A DNA stretch of 64,000 nucleotides from Cystobasidiopsis lactophilus. Taxonomy: Eukaryota; Basidiomycota; Agaricostilbomycetes; Agaricostilbales; Chionosphaeraceae. The stretch covers positions 3,979,883 to 4,043,882 of the forward strand of contig BCIO01000002.1 of assembly GCA_001599975.1 (NCBI GenBank), read 5' to 3'. Shown here one piece after another: positions 38,290 to 51,368 of this stretch (positions are counted from its first letter, which is position 1; the number at the start of each line of letters is the position of its first letter). The notes under the pieces are model-generated. The model was not told the DNA's origin and ran no database searches. It saw only the letters and a list, made by a program, of their open reading frames with translations. The position numbers and the translations under genes are program-made.

Positions 38290-38583
38290 AGCGCGCGTTA
38301 TTCTCCAGTGTAACAAAAAGCCTTTCAAATTGGGCGAACTAGTTTGCCCTGACCGAGACTTCCGAGTTGAACGTTGAGCGCGTGGTTTGAAATCGACCTT
38401 AAGTTGTCTTTTTGGCTTGTCCTGCAAAGACCAGCACCTTGGGACCCAGCACGCTTGGTCCTACTGTTAATTTGAGCTCCAGAGGACCAGACCGCCCAAT
38501 AGCGCAGCAAGGCCAGCGCTCTCTCATTGGCCACCAAATGCTCACAGGTGAATTGCTGGCCTGTAAGCTGCTGTACGTCTCTG
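38132..38583 (+). repeat. RAT1 3'-end segment, source of the 54.3-kb copy
   Basis: The last 158 nt of the RAT1 frame and about 294 nt of downstream DNA align with 54338-54757. They share GAAGCGCGCGTTATTCTCCA and AGCTGCTGTACGTCTCT. The version here is continuous with functional RAT1, so it is the likely original. Confidence 0.8.
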
Positions 38584-38765
38584 TAGAAGGTCCCCTCTTT
38601 CGTTCGTTGCCAAAGCTCCCACCACAACCGGCTCTCCAACTTTGAAAAGTCTCCGTGTCCGACGGCGGTGTCGCCACCGAATTCTGTTTACTCACCACCT
38701 TGACATCTAACCTGGTAACTTCTTTCATATACGGCCCGCCGCGCCGAAACCGAACCTCGCCAGCC

Positions 38766-40763
38766 ATGGGAGCGGCCGCCAGCATGCAGGAGCCTGAATG
38801 GTGGTTCGACGCTCTTGACCGCCACACGCTTGCGACGCCAGACAAGACGGCCATCTACACCCCAAATGACATCGGCGAAGGCCAGGAGCAAGCGTGGACG
38901 CCCATCTCCTATGGCACTTTCAATGCCGACCTGAATTTGGCCGCAGCATATTTCCAGCGCCTTTTACCGCTTGCGCCTGGGACAATGGTGTCAATAGTCT
39001 TTAGAGGCACGAGCTATCTCGACTGTGTGACGGTCGCTGGGTTGCTAAAGGCGTCGTTCGCGGTTCACTTGCTCCGCCTCGATGCCGAAAACAGCCCTGA
39101 AGCTGTCCGGAAGGAGTTAACTCTGGCGCCCGACAGCGAAGCGCTGCTCTGCTCGCCTCAAGAGTTCGAGAGATGCCAACAAGTAACCAAGCTTCCGCGT
39201 TTTCAGCTCCCGGCTACTCTGTCGACCTACCGCGAGTACACCGGCCGGCCCTTCACACAGCACCCGGTTGATCTCGATCGTAGGGTCGTCTTGTATTGCA
39301 TGAATTCAGCTCGGTACGACCAAATGCAACTTCCTTCGGTACCGTGGAGCTGGAACTTCCTTTGCACAAGCATCCACGCCACCCATCAATTTCTCGGCTC
39401 GCAACAGAACAGCCTCCTCTCTGGACCGCTTTCGAGCTGCTATGGCCTGGCTTTCGAGCTGATCGCACAAACGTGGTACGGTCTTGCGCTTGTCATTCCC
39501 GCCAGAATGTCGATTGGCATCGAAGGTGCAATTACCTCCATTCGAGCAAGCTGTTTTAGACTGACCGCCGGGAACGGTCAGATTTCGTTCAAATCAAGCG
39601 ACATGTGCCAGTGCACATCTATATCAGCTTCAAGCACATCTTTGAGGATTTCGTTTCTGAAGCACGCGCCGCGAACTGCGTGGATGCTCTCAAAGGAACT
39701 CGTTTTGTGGCCTGTAGGTCATCAAGTCCTACATGCATTGCCCTCTCGCTAAATCGCAACATCTCATCCAGTACGGTGCACCGATAACGACTCCCGCCCG
39801 CAAGACATGTTCGCTGCTTCGCCCAACGCCGACATCTTCCGGAACTACGACTTTCTCGCAGCTTACTCGCGAGCAGCGTTCTGGCCAGCATTAGGGTCAA
39901 CGTCTCGTGATTTGGATCGATTGGCACCGTGAGTGGGATACTGTGCGGTCAACCACTGGCACTGACTCTGTTTGTGGCAGACTCCTTCCGGGATCGGCCT
40001 ATCGATTCGAGCCTTTCTACCCTGGCAGTGGGCTCTTCCGGCTGGTTCTTACGCCAGATCACTTAGCTATCAAGCACAAATGCGTCAAGCCCAACGCCAA
40101 AGGCGAATACGAGGCTTCCGACTTGTACGTGATCCAGACGCACTTTGAGCGAGCAGGGTAACTCAACCTGGTGACGCCACAGGTTCAGTCAACACCGTGA
40201 TCTTGATACTGGCCATGCGTTCTATACTCCTCGAATCAACATTTCCCAGTTTGATTTGGCCAACATTCCATGTCGAGATGCGTCGTAAGCTTGATTTCGA
40301 TCAGCTGGTCGAGCGGCTTTGATAGTCGTCACAGAGCTATATACGAAGTCCTTCGAAATCATTGTCAAGACCTCGTTCGGCGCGCCGTTGTTGTTGGTAG
40401 CTTGAACCCCAGCTTCGCATTAGTGGTGGAGCCGTCGATCCCCGGCGTCGACACTTTGAGGTTGCGACGCGCCCTCTTCGACCGCATCATGACGTTCCAG
40501 CCCCGCTTTTCTCCTGCTGCCTTGGACTCGGAGAAGCGGATCGCCGTTTTGCCGCAGGGTCATTCGCTGCCTCAACGGGTAAGCATACGGTCGTCGCTAC
40601 GAAACGCATGCCCCCTCTGAAATATTCTTTCTCATTCTAGGAAGATGGAAGCACGGACGTGGACTTGGTCCTCGAGTCGTTCCGGCACAAAGTTGCGGCC
40701 ACTGTGATCGAGCGCCGAACCTACTCAATGACCGCCACCCTGTCGAGAACCCCGGTGGCTTGA
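38766..40763 (+). CDS. Divergent adenylate-forming (ANL) enzyme-like protein 1
   Basis: The layout resembles the adenylation half of fungal NRPS-like reductases and acyl-CoA ligases. An N-terminal segment (LDRHTLATPDKTAIYTPND, then PGTMVSIVFRGTSYLDCVTV) is followed by LLSGPLSSCYGLAFELIAQT. Later come LPGSAYRFEPF..GLFRLVLTPDHL, then EASDLYVIQTHFERAG, and a small C-terminal subdomain (RRAVVVGSLNPSFALVVEPS). The P-loop core (S-G-T-T-G-x-P-K) is not found; the aligned stretch reads YCMNSARYDQMQLPSVPWSW. The usual C-terminal catalytic Lys motif is not seen either. The first exon runs from 38766 to about 39590, with several later introns that are only partly resolved. It may be a repurposed or non-adenylating relative. 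First gene of the putative cluster. Confidence 0.55.
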
Positions 40764-41667
40764 GGATTGTCAATTGATTGGACTAAATGGCCTGGCATAC
40801 TGCGCACACTGTTTTGCTGGGCAAGACTTGGTGGAGAACTAGAAGTGGAATTGGGATTGGTTCTGGCTGATGTGGGCAGTTCTGTATATTAGAGGCTAGG
40901 TCGCGAATATTGACGAGCAAACAGCGCACACAAGACATCGGAAGCACACAAGAGGCAACCAAGAGCCGCGGAGCATTAGCCGGCTGATCATGCGTCTTCA
41001 CGATCGTTATTAAAGCGGTGGCAAATTTTTGTGCTTCGACGTCCGCCTTGCGCTGTCGATACTAGCTTTTTCCCCTTGGACCGATTGCCTCGAACTTGTG
41101 TTACGGCGGCCACACAAAGTGCTTGTGGAGTTTCCTTACCTATTTGCAATTGCTCTTGCTTTGGTCTCCCAAAATCGTTCTTGTTCTGGTTGCCCTTTTT
41201 TGTTGCCTTCTTGCCGACTGCGCCCATGACCGACTTGATGGGTTTCAAGACGAGAGTGGCCTTAGCATGATTGTCGGGGTTTGAAGAACTCCTCAGCATC
41301 AAGCGCGTCCAAAGCAAACTGCTTAACTGCTTTCGCCAGCATGCTTGCTAAGCACAAAGTACATTGCAAGGTTCCGTCCTAGCTGACACTGGTGGTCGCT
41401 CGTTTGGCAGGCCAACGAAGCCGGCCTTGGCGAGACTTGGTCGACATCTTCTTTGGCCTGGATGGGCCTGCAAATGCAATACAGATGAGCAAGCCGTCCT
41501 TTCGGCATGCTGACGGCGATCCTCCAGGCCCATACGAACGCCAAGCATCATTTTTGCGTCCACATGCTGCCATTTTTGCAGATCGGTAAGCGAGACCAAA
41601 TTTAGCACGTGCCGAAGCTTTAATGCTCACGGTTGTGTCTGACGCGCCACCTACCTACAGAGTTCCG
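40764..41667. other. Intergenic region with a small basic frame
   Basis: About 900 nt. A 109-codon minus-strand frame (40988-41317) is Lys/Arg-rich (KKATKKGNQNKNDFGRPKQE) but has no homologue I recognise; it is left uncalled. The right end ends in CTACCTACAG just before the regulator start, possibly a 5' UTR intron end. Confidence 0.4.
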
Positions 41668-43845
41668 ATGGCAAGCGTCTCGTCTCCTGACTCGCTGTCG
41701 CTAAGTGCAAATGACGCGCCCCCGACCAAGCGGAAGCGTAGCAAGGGAGGATGCATCGTCTGCAAGACACAGAAAAAAGGTGCGGAACCAATGAAAGGCT
41801 GCACTAGACGATGTTTCTACAACCTCGGGTGTATAGGCTGCGACCAGCAGAAGCCCAGCTGTGGCCGATGTGTAAGCTTGCGATACTTGTGCGAGTGGCC
41901 GGGTTCGTGATGTCTCCACCGTTTCTGCAAGACCTGTTATTGATTTAGGAAGCAGCGCCTCCAGCTCCAGGTCCACTCAAACGGTCCAAGCCCAAGCAGA
42001 GTTCAGGCTCGCTAGCTTATGCTGGCCCGGCCGTGTCAGAAGAACTGGGAACGCAAGCCGACCTTGGCCCGCCCTCTTTTGTGTACGAGCCTATTCTGGC
42101 GGCGGCTACGTTTCTAGAGTCCTGGCCGGGATCTAAACTACCGCCATTTGATACTACATCTGCTGGCTTGCTGCCCAACTCTTCCGCCGGCGCGCCTTAC
42201 TTCGACGGGTTTGCCTTTCCGCCTCCTCCCACCAACTTCTTCCAACTACCGCCTTCCATGCCCCAACCTCAGGACCCACCAGCCCCACAAGATCAAAATA
42301 AAGCTTGTACGTGCTACTGCGATACACGCTCCTAAGATTGATCATGCTCACTGGTAGTGGGCCCATCAAGGGTTCGTGGCCCAGTCGCGGTGGTTCGGCG
42401 GCGCGGAGCACTACGTCGACCAATGCCTTAAGGACACAATGCCGACCTTTCAGTCCAGCCCTGTGATCGGTTTACTCACGGATCTCTTAGACGTCACCTT
42501 CGTGACTAGATCTCAGCCCATTGCCCTGTCCTCTCGGAATGGCACGGACTTATCGGCCTACCCTCCGGTACTCAACGAAGACGAGCTGTCCAGGGCGATC
42601 CTCGTCCTGCCGAAGGACAACTTGGCTCAGCTACAGCAGAGGGCGGAAACTACGATTGAGGAAGCGTTGAATGGGGGCCAATTATCTTTGGAGGTCAAGC
42701 TCATTGCTATCTTGTTGTTGGCATATTTCCAAGTGCGTGGTGCTATCAGCCTTGTCTACGTAGGCTAATGGCTCGCGTTTCCCAGTATGCGAGTCGCCGT
42801 CACTGCTGCCCGATCACACCAGTCTCACGTCTTGTTAATTTGCAGGCGTCCAGCGGCTCAGTGGCTTATCGTACTTACATCCGCCACGCAAACCAATACT
42901 TGGTCGGCGCCATCCCGCCAGGCTCGGTCATCAACGTTGCCGACTATCACGGATTCAAGCAGTTTGGCTTTATCAACTGGATCTGGCTCGACATTGTCAA
43001 CTGCATCGTTTCAAAACAAGCGCCGAGCTACACGTATGTGTATTACAAGACCAATAAGTCGGCGGCGGATGCAACAGCTGTCGGTCTAGAATGTATCAGT
43101 GGGGCGCCAAACGAGCTGCTGTACGTTGTGACTATTAATCTCGCCCCTTCAACGCAACGGATCTTATGGCGGCTGATTTCAACAGAGTTGCTATGGCCAA
43201 AATCAGCTCACTAGGCGCTCAGATGGACCTGGACCGTCAGTCTTCCTTGAACTGCGGCGAACACAGCTCATGCGATATTCTAATAGCTGGTTGTCAAGAA
43301 GACGAAGTTCCCCTTGCCTATGCTAACCAAGCCAAGACGATCATCGGTTCGATTAGCGCCTATGAACCTGGTCGCGAGCATTACCGTGCGTCCAGCGTTG
43401 TCACGTTAACACGCCACACGCTTCAGGTATGAACAAAGATCTGAATCCATGGCCTTCACTCTCGTTTGACCTTTGGATGTAGGAGATATGGCGGCTCAGC
43501 GCAACTATACACTGCCACTGCCGCATCTTCAACCGAACCTACCTCTGGCCGGAGCTGCAAGAAGCACTGAAGAACTTGATTTCTCTGTTCACCTCTCTAG
43601 AAGTGCTCAATGTTGATTCCTTGCGCGGGCCTACCATGGCGCCGCTGTTCTTGGCCGCCACAATCTGCCCTGCTGGACCCGATCGCGCGAAGCTCCGCCG
43701 GTGGATTGGCATGTTTGGGAGAGTGGAAGCGGTTCAAGACAACTTGGAGCTCATTGACCGCATCTGGTGGCAGAGCGATGGAGGGTTGCCACCCGATTGG
43801 CGCACCCAGCTGAAGGACAATAGCTTCGCGCCCACGTTTGTCTAA
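41668..43845 (+). CDS. Zn2Cys6 transcription factor, likely cluster regulator
   Basis: MASVSSPDSLSLSANDAPPT leads to a basic run (TKRKRSKGG). The binuclear zinc cluster is CIVCKTQKKGC-DQQKPSC-GRCVSLRYLC (Cx2Cx6C-x6-Cx2Cx6C); it is complete only after removal of an intron at about 41779-41836. A Pro/Ser-rich linker follows. The C-terminal half resembles the fungal-specific transcription factor domain 2: SVAYRTYIRHANQYLVGAI, FGFINWIWLDIVNCIVSKQA, SATIHCHCRIFNRTYLWPEL. Around six short introns are present. Position between an enzyme gene and a transporter suggests local control of the cluster; targets are unknown. Confidence 0.85.
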
Positions 43846-44448
43846 GGGTGCGACCACATTTTGTTTGTATATTCCCTGGAACTTGAATTGGCACCCCTAG
43901 AGCGCGTTCTGCGGCACCACTTGCCCCAGTAGCTGACTGCTGAGCCGGTCCAGGGGACAAGCTGGCCCACTCCTCTTCCTGTTCAATCTTCCAATGCCTG
44001 AAAACGATCTGTTCCGACTATTCTGATTGATTGCACGTCGCACTTTCTGGGACGACACCCATCCCTAACCTCGCCAGCGAACCCGGGTCACCCGTCCGCA
44101 ATTCCAGGCCACCTCTGTTGCCTGCACATCAAGCGGCTGTCCAACAAAAAGCCCACTCTCTCTCTCCATGCCATCTTTCCGTCGTAAGAGTATTGCAAGC
44201 CTCCATCTCAACCACCAATGCCGGAATGTGCCGTCGCTCCGCCATCGCATAATTTTCCAGTCCGCCCGACTCCTCAGCGACCCGCCGCGCTTTGTCCGGC
44301 CTGTATGAAAGCTCTCGGTATTTTTGGATGGTCTATTTACTCAGCAGATCAGAAAATGGATGCTGCCGACGTCGACGACGCTGAGTAATTGAATCTCAGC
44401 AAAGGCCAAGGCAATAGCGCTCCTTTGCTCAGATTGGCGAGCCTAGTC
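43846..44448. other. Intergenic region
   Basis: About 600 nt. An ATG at 44356 opens a 10-codon frame (MDAADVDDAE) that could be a short upstream frame or a first exon spliced to the transporter. Nothing else was seen. Confidence 0.4.
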
Positions 44449-46483
44449 ATGGTGACCGACATTCGAGAGCAAATTTACGAAGGATTGGGCACCGACGAGC
44501 ACCCCTTCGTGGTGTCGTTCGCAGATGACGATCCTGCCAACCCACTCAACTGGCCATTGGCTCTGCGCTGGGCCATCATGATGTGCTACGCCATTTCCAT
44601 GATGTCTGGTAAGAGAGGTAGCACAGCCCTCGCCATGACTAGCTGATTGTTTGAACTAGGAACATTTGCTGTTTCAAGCTATGTTTCCGGCTTCGGTCCC
44701 ATGGGCAAAGAATTTGGGGCTGGGACTGAGCTACTCGCCCTGGGACAATTCACCTTCCTGATTGGAATTGGGTTGGGTTCCTTGGTGTGGCCGTCATTAG
44801 CCGATATCTACTCAAGAAAATGGATCATCGTAATGCAAGTTTTTCTTCGCTCTGATGGCCTGCACTGTCCGGTCGGACTGACCTTTAGCGTAGTACCATG
44901 ACAGTATTCACTGGCTTCTCAGCCGGTGTGGCCGGATCCTCGAACATCGCCACATCTATTGTTCTCCGGTTCTTCTCTGGCTTCTTTTCGTCATGCGTTC
45001 AGACCATAGGCCCCGCCACTGTCTCGGCCTTGTTTCGCCCTAAGGACCTCGCGGTGCCCTTTACCATTGGAGCGACAGCACCAGTATGTGAAATTTTGAA
45101 GTGAATGCCTCGAGAGATGCACCACTAAATGATCACTCCAGTTCATGGGTCCCTCTTTAGGTCCTTTGATCGGGTGCGAGCTCGCCCATTGCGCCACATT
45201 TGGATGCACAATTGAGCTTATTTACTGAAACAGAGGCTACGTGGTTCAATATAGCGGATCCTGGCGAAACATCAACTGGGTCGCTACCGCCTTCGCCGGC
45301 GTTATGACACTGGCCTGCTGCATGGCGTCGGAAGTCTTCCAGCCGACGCTTCTGAGGGCAAAGGCTCGAAGATTGTCTACGGAAACCGGTCAGGTGTACG
45401 TTTCGATTCACGACAAGGGCAAGGTCTTTGTCGTTTCCCAACAAGCGAAGAGGTTCTTTGTGCTGCCCCTGGCATATCTCGTCCGAGAGTAAGTTTTTGA
45501 TGTACAATTCCACATCCTGCGCTCACTAACAGGTCTTAGACCCATTGTGATCGCCTTCTCTCTATACGTCAGCTTTCTATATGGCATCCTCAACCTGTTC
45601 TTCTCCGCATTCCCCTACATCTACCAACGACAGCGACGTTGGTCCTGTATGCCAATTTCTTCCTTTTCTACTCGATGTAGGCTCACTCTGGTGTGCCAGT
45701 GGGAAACTCGGGTCTGCCGTTCATTGGCCTCGTCATCGGTCTCTTCCTTTCGGTGGTGAGCTCTCCTACGTATTTAGCTACTCATGCTTAACAGTTGTTC
45801 TGGCGTAGCCTGCTGCCATGGTAGCCAATCGGCCCTTCGTCAAAGCGGTCCGCCGAGGTGAAAAGCCCGCACCCGAAATCAGGCTCTATTCAGCTATGAT
45901 CGGAGCCATCCTAGCACCAATTTCCATGTTTTGGTTGGGCTGGACGGCGAATTCTAGCATTCCATGGCCAGCACCTGTCGTGGCTGGAGGAATTTTCGCC
46001 TTCAGCCAGATCGGCATCACGATGTCTGCTTTCACCTATCTTAGCGACATCTACAAGTTCAATGTCGGAGCAGCATTTCAAGCCCTTAAGTGAGCCCTTG
46101 CTGCATTCCCTGTAAACTTCCGTTCAAATGAGGCATCTTGACGATCAGTCTCTGCCGGTTTGTCATCTCTGGCATTTTCCCGCTGTTCTCCACCCAGATG
46201 TACGACACTCTTGGTGCTGTAAGGTTTCAATTGCTCTGCCATAGGGTCTGAGACTGAAGGGTTGCCTCAAGGGTCGATCCTGCACCATTCTCGGATGCAT
46301 CCTGATTGTCTTCGCTTTGGCGCCTTTTCTCTGTCAGGTACGTATAACTCTGGAGGTGGTTTAAGAGGTCAATGAACTGATATGATCTGTATTCAGAGCT
46401 ATGGCCCAGCATTGAGAGCTGCTTCGACCTATGTGCCTATCGCCCCAATGCCGGCACCTTCTCTCAAGAAGCTTAATGCCTGA
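44449..46483 (+). CDS. MFS transporter, DHA1 drug:H+ antiporter type
   Basis: The N-terminus is cytoplasmic and holds DDDPANPLNWPLALRW, the fungal DHA1/polyamine-transporter signature. Twelve membrane segments follow: for example AIMMCYAISMMSG, LGQFTFLIGIGLGSLVWPSL with motif A-like ADIYSRKW, GFSAGVAGSSNIATSIVLRF, FAGVMTLACCMASEV, IAFSLYVSFLYGILNLFFSA and AMIGAILAPISMFWLGW. Motif C-like GPLIGGYVVQYSGSWRNINW is present. The end is PMPAPSLKKLNA. At least eight short introns. An alternative start at 44356 would add an exon. Probably exports a metabolite or toxin; the substrate is unknown. Confidence 0.85.
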
Positions 46484-46706
46484 GGCTTCTTGCTGCATGC
46501 ACACGTCGCTCTTTATACTCTTGCATTCATATTCACATTCTACGCGGCAATCATAGCTTGCCCCCAACTCAAAGCCTCAGAGACTTCAGGCCGCGACTTG
46601 AACTGAAATACGCCTCAGCCACGAAAGCTCCCCGTTTCAAAGGAATACAAGGAGAATCGAAACATAATTGTATAACCACATTGCGCTTGGAAATCAGACT
46701 TTGTCT

Positions 46707-47886
46707 TTACTGCGGAGTTAACTGGCCTTCAATACCATCCAAAGTATACTCCTTGCCAGAGTTGGCCAGCGTGAGGCGGTTCACAAACGCCAACTGCTTA
46801 GCAACCGATTCTTGTGGCAGCAAAGGCGCCTGGAAGGAACAGCCAAAAGGCGGTCAGGCTGCTGTCGCAAACTACAAAAACGAAACGTACTCCAGCGAAG
46901 TCATCGGGGTCTTTGAAAAGGTTGGTTTTGACCCAGCCCGGAGACAAAGAGATGAATATGATGTCACGAAACCTGCGAGAGCCCCAGCGTAAAGTGTCGG
47001 CAAAGGAACAGACATACGAAACAACATACTCTTCGGCATACTTCAAGTCTGCCATGTTCAAACCAGCCTTGGCGGCCGAGTAGGACACAAACTGGTAGGC
47101 ACCGTCGATCATGCGATGGAACTCGGGCTGAGCGAGGAAGGTGGAGATTGTGACGATTTTCTTCTCCTTGCCAGCTTGGACTTGAGGAATCAGAGCTTTG
47201 GTGAAAAAGATGGGAGCAATGGTGTTGACAAGCCACTTATAAAGAACATGTAAATGGAGTGGCCGTTATGGAAAAAGTACAGCTGGACTGCTCACGGTCT
47301 CCTTCCATTCTTCGACAGTCGATTCGGTGATGAACTTCGTTCTGTAGCCGCCAGCGCCGACACTGGCCAAATAACTGCATGAGATGATGGGAGTGAATTT
47401 CTCCGCAGCTGGACCAGCTCACAATGCGCCCGCGTTGCTGATAGAACGAATAAGACCAGGATAGGCAGAGCAACAAGTTTCAGTGGACCTACTTGATCAG
47501 GACGTCAATGCGACCGCCGGTAGCTTTGGAAATCTCTTTCGCGATAGCCTGTTGCGGTTTACATCAGTTTGCTTTACGATGAAGCAACGTTAACATGCAC
47601 CTACATCAAAAGTCTCTGGCCTTCCGAGTTCTACCTCTACGGCGATGACATTCTTCTTTGACTCCAGAATGGAATTAAGGTCGGTCGCCATGGGCAGGTT
47701 GCGAGCGCAGGCGACGACAAACGTGTTGGGAGCGGCCGACAGCTGCTTGATCCATTCCAGCTACACAACTCTCCACAATAAGCACGCCTGCGCTTCCCGC
47801 TAGTGATGAGTACTCACACCAAGGCCTTTAGAAGCGCCAGTGACTACAACGACACGCTGATCAGGAGTGGCAGACAGGGCAGACAT
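46707..47886 (-). CDS. Short-chain dehydrogenase/reductase
   Basis: An NAD(P)-dependent oxidoreductase of the classical SDR type. MSALSATPDQRVVVVTGASK then GLG gives the cofactor-binding glycine motif. Later blocks are ALIPQVQAGKEKKIVTISTF, the catalytic Tyr/Lys pair in YSAAKAGLNM, and LSPGWVKTNLFKDPDDFAG. The last exon ends LANSGKEYTLDGIEGQLTPQ. About six introns, including one just before the final 42 codons (acceptor near 46836). Opposite strand to its neighbours but inside the cluster. The substrate cannot be told from sequence. Confidence 0.88.
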
Positions 47887-49078
47887 GGTCAGGCCTAGGC
47901 AGCTTTGTTGAGAAAGCAGACAAGAGATGCGTCGAAATACGAAGAGCCATAGCAGTTCCCCGACGCTGGATAGCGCTGATTAAAACTGCACGTTCCCAAG
48001 GCGCAGCCTGCGACGTGGAGAAAGTCCGGAAATGGACCGCTTCCGAGTCGAAGCGACAATGGCTTATAGACAATTTACCTGCGGAGCCACTTCGACGCCG
48101 TGTCGGAAAATGTGCGCTTGTGAGAAAGGCAATCGAACCCCAAAATGGCGGGCCCGTTGATCTTTCGGAGTCCAGAAGTCAGACCCGGCAAAAGCAGAAC
48201 GAGCTGGGCTTGGCGCCTCCGTTCAGGGATCGCAAAGGGCCGCGACTGGTCACAGGGAGTTCACAGCAGGGATCGACCAAGCCAATCTTTTGCCCTATCG
48301 TCCTCCTACATAAGAACGCTGCAAGGCATGCATTAAAATGGAAGACTTCAAATTGAATGTTGGCCGCCAGATCGGTGCTCCGGGCCACTCGCTCCGCAGT
48401 TTGAGCATCATATAGCATTATTAAATGGCCTTTTTCAGACAGACTTGAACGGACAGAAGCAAAAGCGACCGACTCTTGCACAGCGAGCAATTGATCGAGG
48501 CGTTACGTAAAGCCCTCAACTTGCACGGTGGCGTCTCTCTTTCACCAACAGCCTTCATCGGTACTACACCATGTGTGACCATCAACTTATAAGAGTCTGA
48601 AGAGCTGCCACATCGCACCACATTGTCGAAATTCATGCGCATTGGCCGTTGTGCGACCTCTGCCTCCGAGTCCGACTCTTGCCCGGCACTCTGCTTGCGT
48701 CGGTGCGCTGCGATCGTGGCTACGTTAGACGCCAAAACTGCTTGCGACTTGCGGAACGTTTGACTTAGATGCAAGATAACAACGGGAACAGTCTAAAGAT
48801 CGCCCCTTGCATGCCGAATGCTAAGCGATCCCCGAGCGACGGCCATGTTGGCTTGCATGCGAGCTGCGACAGATGCCGCTGCAGCCTCACGGGCGTTTCG
48901 GTGACTTCTTGGCACAGCGATTGTGATCGAGGAGCGATCCATTTGGATTAGTTGCGCTATTACCGATCTTTTGTTCGCAATCCAACCTGGAGTTCAACAG
49001 CTGTGCACAAAACCTGTCCACGACAAGGCCTCGCTCGATTCTTTGAATCTTGTCTGAACTCTGACACTATATGTCGCC
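47887..49078. other. Intergenic region
   Basis: About 1.2 kb between divergent cluster genes. Several short frames show no recognisable similarity (longest 48421-48774, minus). It should hold both promoters. Confidence 0.45.
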
Positions 49079-51368
49079 ATGGCAGCTAGCAAAGAAGAGC
49101 CGGCACCACGTCCTCTCTTCGAAGCGATAGAGCACTTTGCTCGAGTGCAGCCGTTGACTCCTGCTTTTACCGTCCAGGATAACGGAACTTGGACCTATGT
49201 TAGCTATTCCAAGTTCAACAGCCTCTTGGACGCAGCCTCGACACTTTGGGCCACAGTAAGTCGCACTTATCATGCCAGCCTTGCGTACACTCAAATACAA
49301 GCCGTTGTCATTCAGCGCTTGAAACTGCCTCATCTTTCAACAGTCGCCTTCTGCGTGGACGGATCCAGCTACATTGAAATTCTGCACGCAATGGCTTTGC
49401 GGAAATGCGGCTATCTTGTGCAGTTCTTGCCTCTGGCAGTCCCCGGCCGCGCCCTTCCCAAGTACTCCGAGCTTGTGGAAGATGCTTCGGCTTTGGTTGT
49501 TTCGGAAGCGGTGGCCAAAACGTTCCCTTTTGCACGGCTCGGACTACAAACACATTACCTGCCACCTATGTCAGCGCTGGAATCATTGGGGTCGACTTCG
49601 TTCAAACAACCTAGAGAACAGCCTTCTGATATTGTTTGGGAGGTGTACTCCGTGGACATCATCTTCAACAATCCACGCATAGAGTATACGTCTCGCTTCT
49701 TTGACACATCGACGGCGGCGGCCGTACATTCTGGGTCCATTCCCAACCCACTTTGCGCCTTTGGTCTCATCAGCTCTCCGGCCATGTTGTTTGTAAGTCA
49801 TTCCCACCACAGATCACCTCCATCGTTTGCTTACCCAAACGTCTAGTTTTGTGAGTTGGTCAATAGGATTCCACGCTGCTCAAACGACAACTCAAGTCCA
49901 TCAATTCAGTTGCAGCATGCATGAGAATGGGCGGAACCCTCATAATCCCCCTTGATTTTCGACTTAATGTTCAAAGTGGGTGGCCTTTGCACTGCAATAC
50001 TGGTACATCCATCCTCAAATCAGCGCTTTCTTCAGCTCTGCTGGAGCTTAATCATGCATTTGGTCTACGGGAGGTGAGCCCATGGCTGGTAAACATGGAA
50101 GATCCTCTTATGGGCCAGCTCTCAGATCATTGCCTTCCAACCATTTCTGCTGGATCTTGTGGAAGAGTGCGAACGTGATCGAAATCTCGTACAGCGGTTA
50201 CACAAAATCACCTTGACGGCGTGTGAGCTGTCTTGTTGGCTTCTCCAGCTTTGTAGAGGGGATGCTGAGATGTACGGGGGCAGTGAACTGTGTACAAATG
50301 CCTTCCATGGAGCCTGCACGGAGGATAGGATTAAAAGTCAAGGTGTGTTTCATAGTCTTGATTTCTTTTGGCAATCATCTCAGTTTGGCGCTTTAGAATT
50401 TGTTTGGATCTGCGCGATTCAGTAAGGGAGCAACGGACTAAGGCCTCTGTCATCTAGCTTAAGCAGAGCCTCTACACAGTTGCCTTGATGGTTTCTTCCC
50501 CGGACGGTGAGCAGTCTAATCTCACTGAATGGAAGCTCGATTGACTTGCTTTTTGCAGCCTGCGATCATGCCGACTTGCTCTGCCCAATCTTCCCTCCAG
50601 AAATGCAAGGGTTCGTGCAACGGGACAACACATCAAGACTACTGGAGATGGTTTTTCGGCCCAAGTCGCTCATTGCGCAGTTTCATTGGGAGAGATGCGA
50701 CGGAGCTGGAAATCTGCACACTGGCCTCTTGTTCGCTCCTAGTGAGTCGACCGGTCACTTGAACCCACAGAGTCTGATTATGTGAACAGGCACCAATCGT
50801 CTTGGGAAGACGGTCTTTGCCTTCAAGGGCAAGACTTCAGACGAGCACAAGCTGGAAACGATGTGCCGGATCTTACCGTGCTCCACGCTAGAGGAGTTTA
50901 TACGGCAGTATTCAAGCGATCTGGTCTCCTGTTTCTGTGTGGTGGTATCGGAGACCCATGTTGCGGTGCTAGCCGAGGCCAACTCAACGTGCCGACTCTT
51001 GCCTCACCAAATCCGACTGGAACTGTTTGACCGAATCAAGCGCTTCGTAAGTCCTCGAAATTCCCATTTGAAAGCATCGGTGATGTGGTAACTTCGGATG
51101 GCAGCAAGAGAGAACCAACTTGACGCCAAAGGTTGATTCGTTCAAGCGCATCTGCATCACTAGCTTCCCTCCAAGCGTCAAGCAGCCGGGTCAGTGGTCA
51201 CCTTCACACGAATTCGCTGCTAGACACTGAATGGTATTAGCTGCAGGCAAAGGGTACGCTGAAGAGAAGCTGCTCGACTGGTTCGTTCAAGGCGTGGAGC
51301 AAGCTGCGAGGGACAGCACGCTCTTCATGCTATCGGGCAAGCTGGCGCGAACGAGGATCACCATGTAG
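49079..51368 (+). CDS. Divergent adenylate-forming (ANL) enzyme-like protein 2
   Basis: Same overall plan as the first ANL-like gene, weakly similar in sequence. It starts MAASKEEPAPRPLFEAIEHF with VQPLTPAFTVQDNGTWTYVS, a typical N-terminal ANL segment. Then come VAFCVDGSSYIEILHAMALR, QPFLLDLVEECERDRNLVQR and PPEMQGFVQRDNTSRLLEMV. The C-terminal subdomain holds TSDEHKLETMCRILPCSTLE and SFPPSVKQPAAGKGYAEEKL. The S-G-T-T-G-x-P-K phosphate loop is again missing. A Lys in AAGKGY could stand where the C-terminal catalytic Lys lies. At least nine introns; exon joins around 49850-50520 are uncertain. It may be a paralogue of ANL-like protein 1, and both may act as non-canonical or inactive ligases. 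Confidence 0.5.

Noticed and set aside
40988-41317. Small Lys-rich frame
   Set aside because: Basic composition alone is not evidence; no family, intron or neighbour supports it.
38766-51368. Full NRPS or NRPS-like reductase
   Set aside because: No carrier-protein (LGGxS) motif, condensation or reductase domain was found next to either ANL-like gene.
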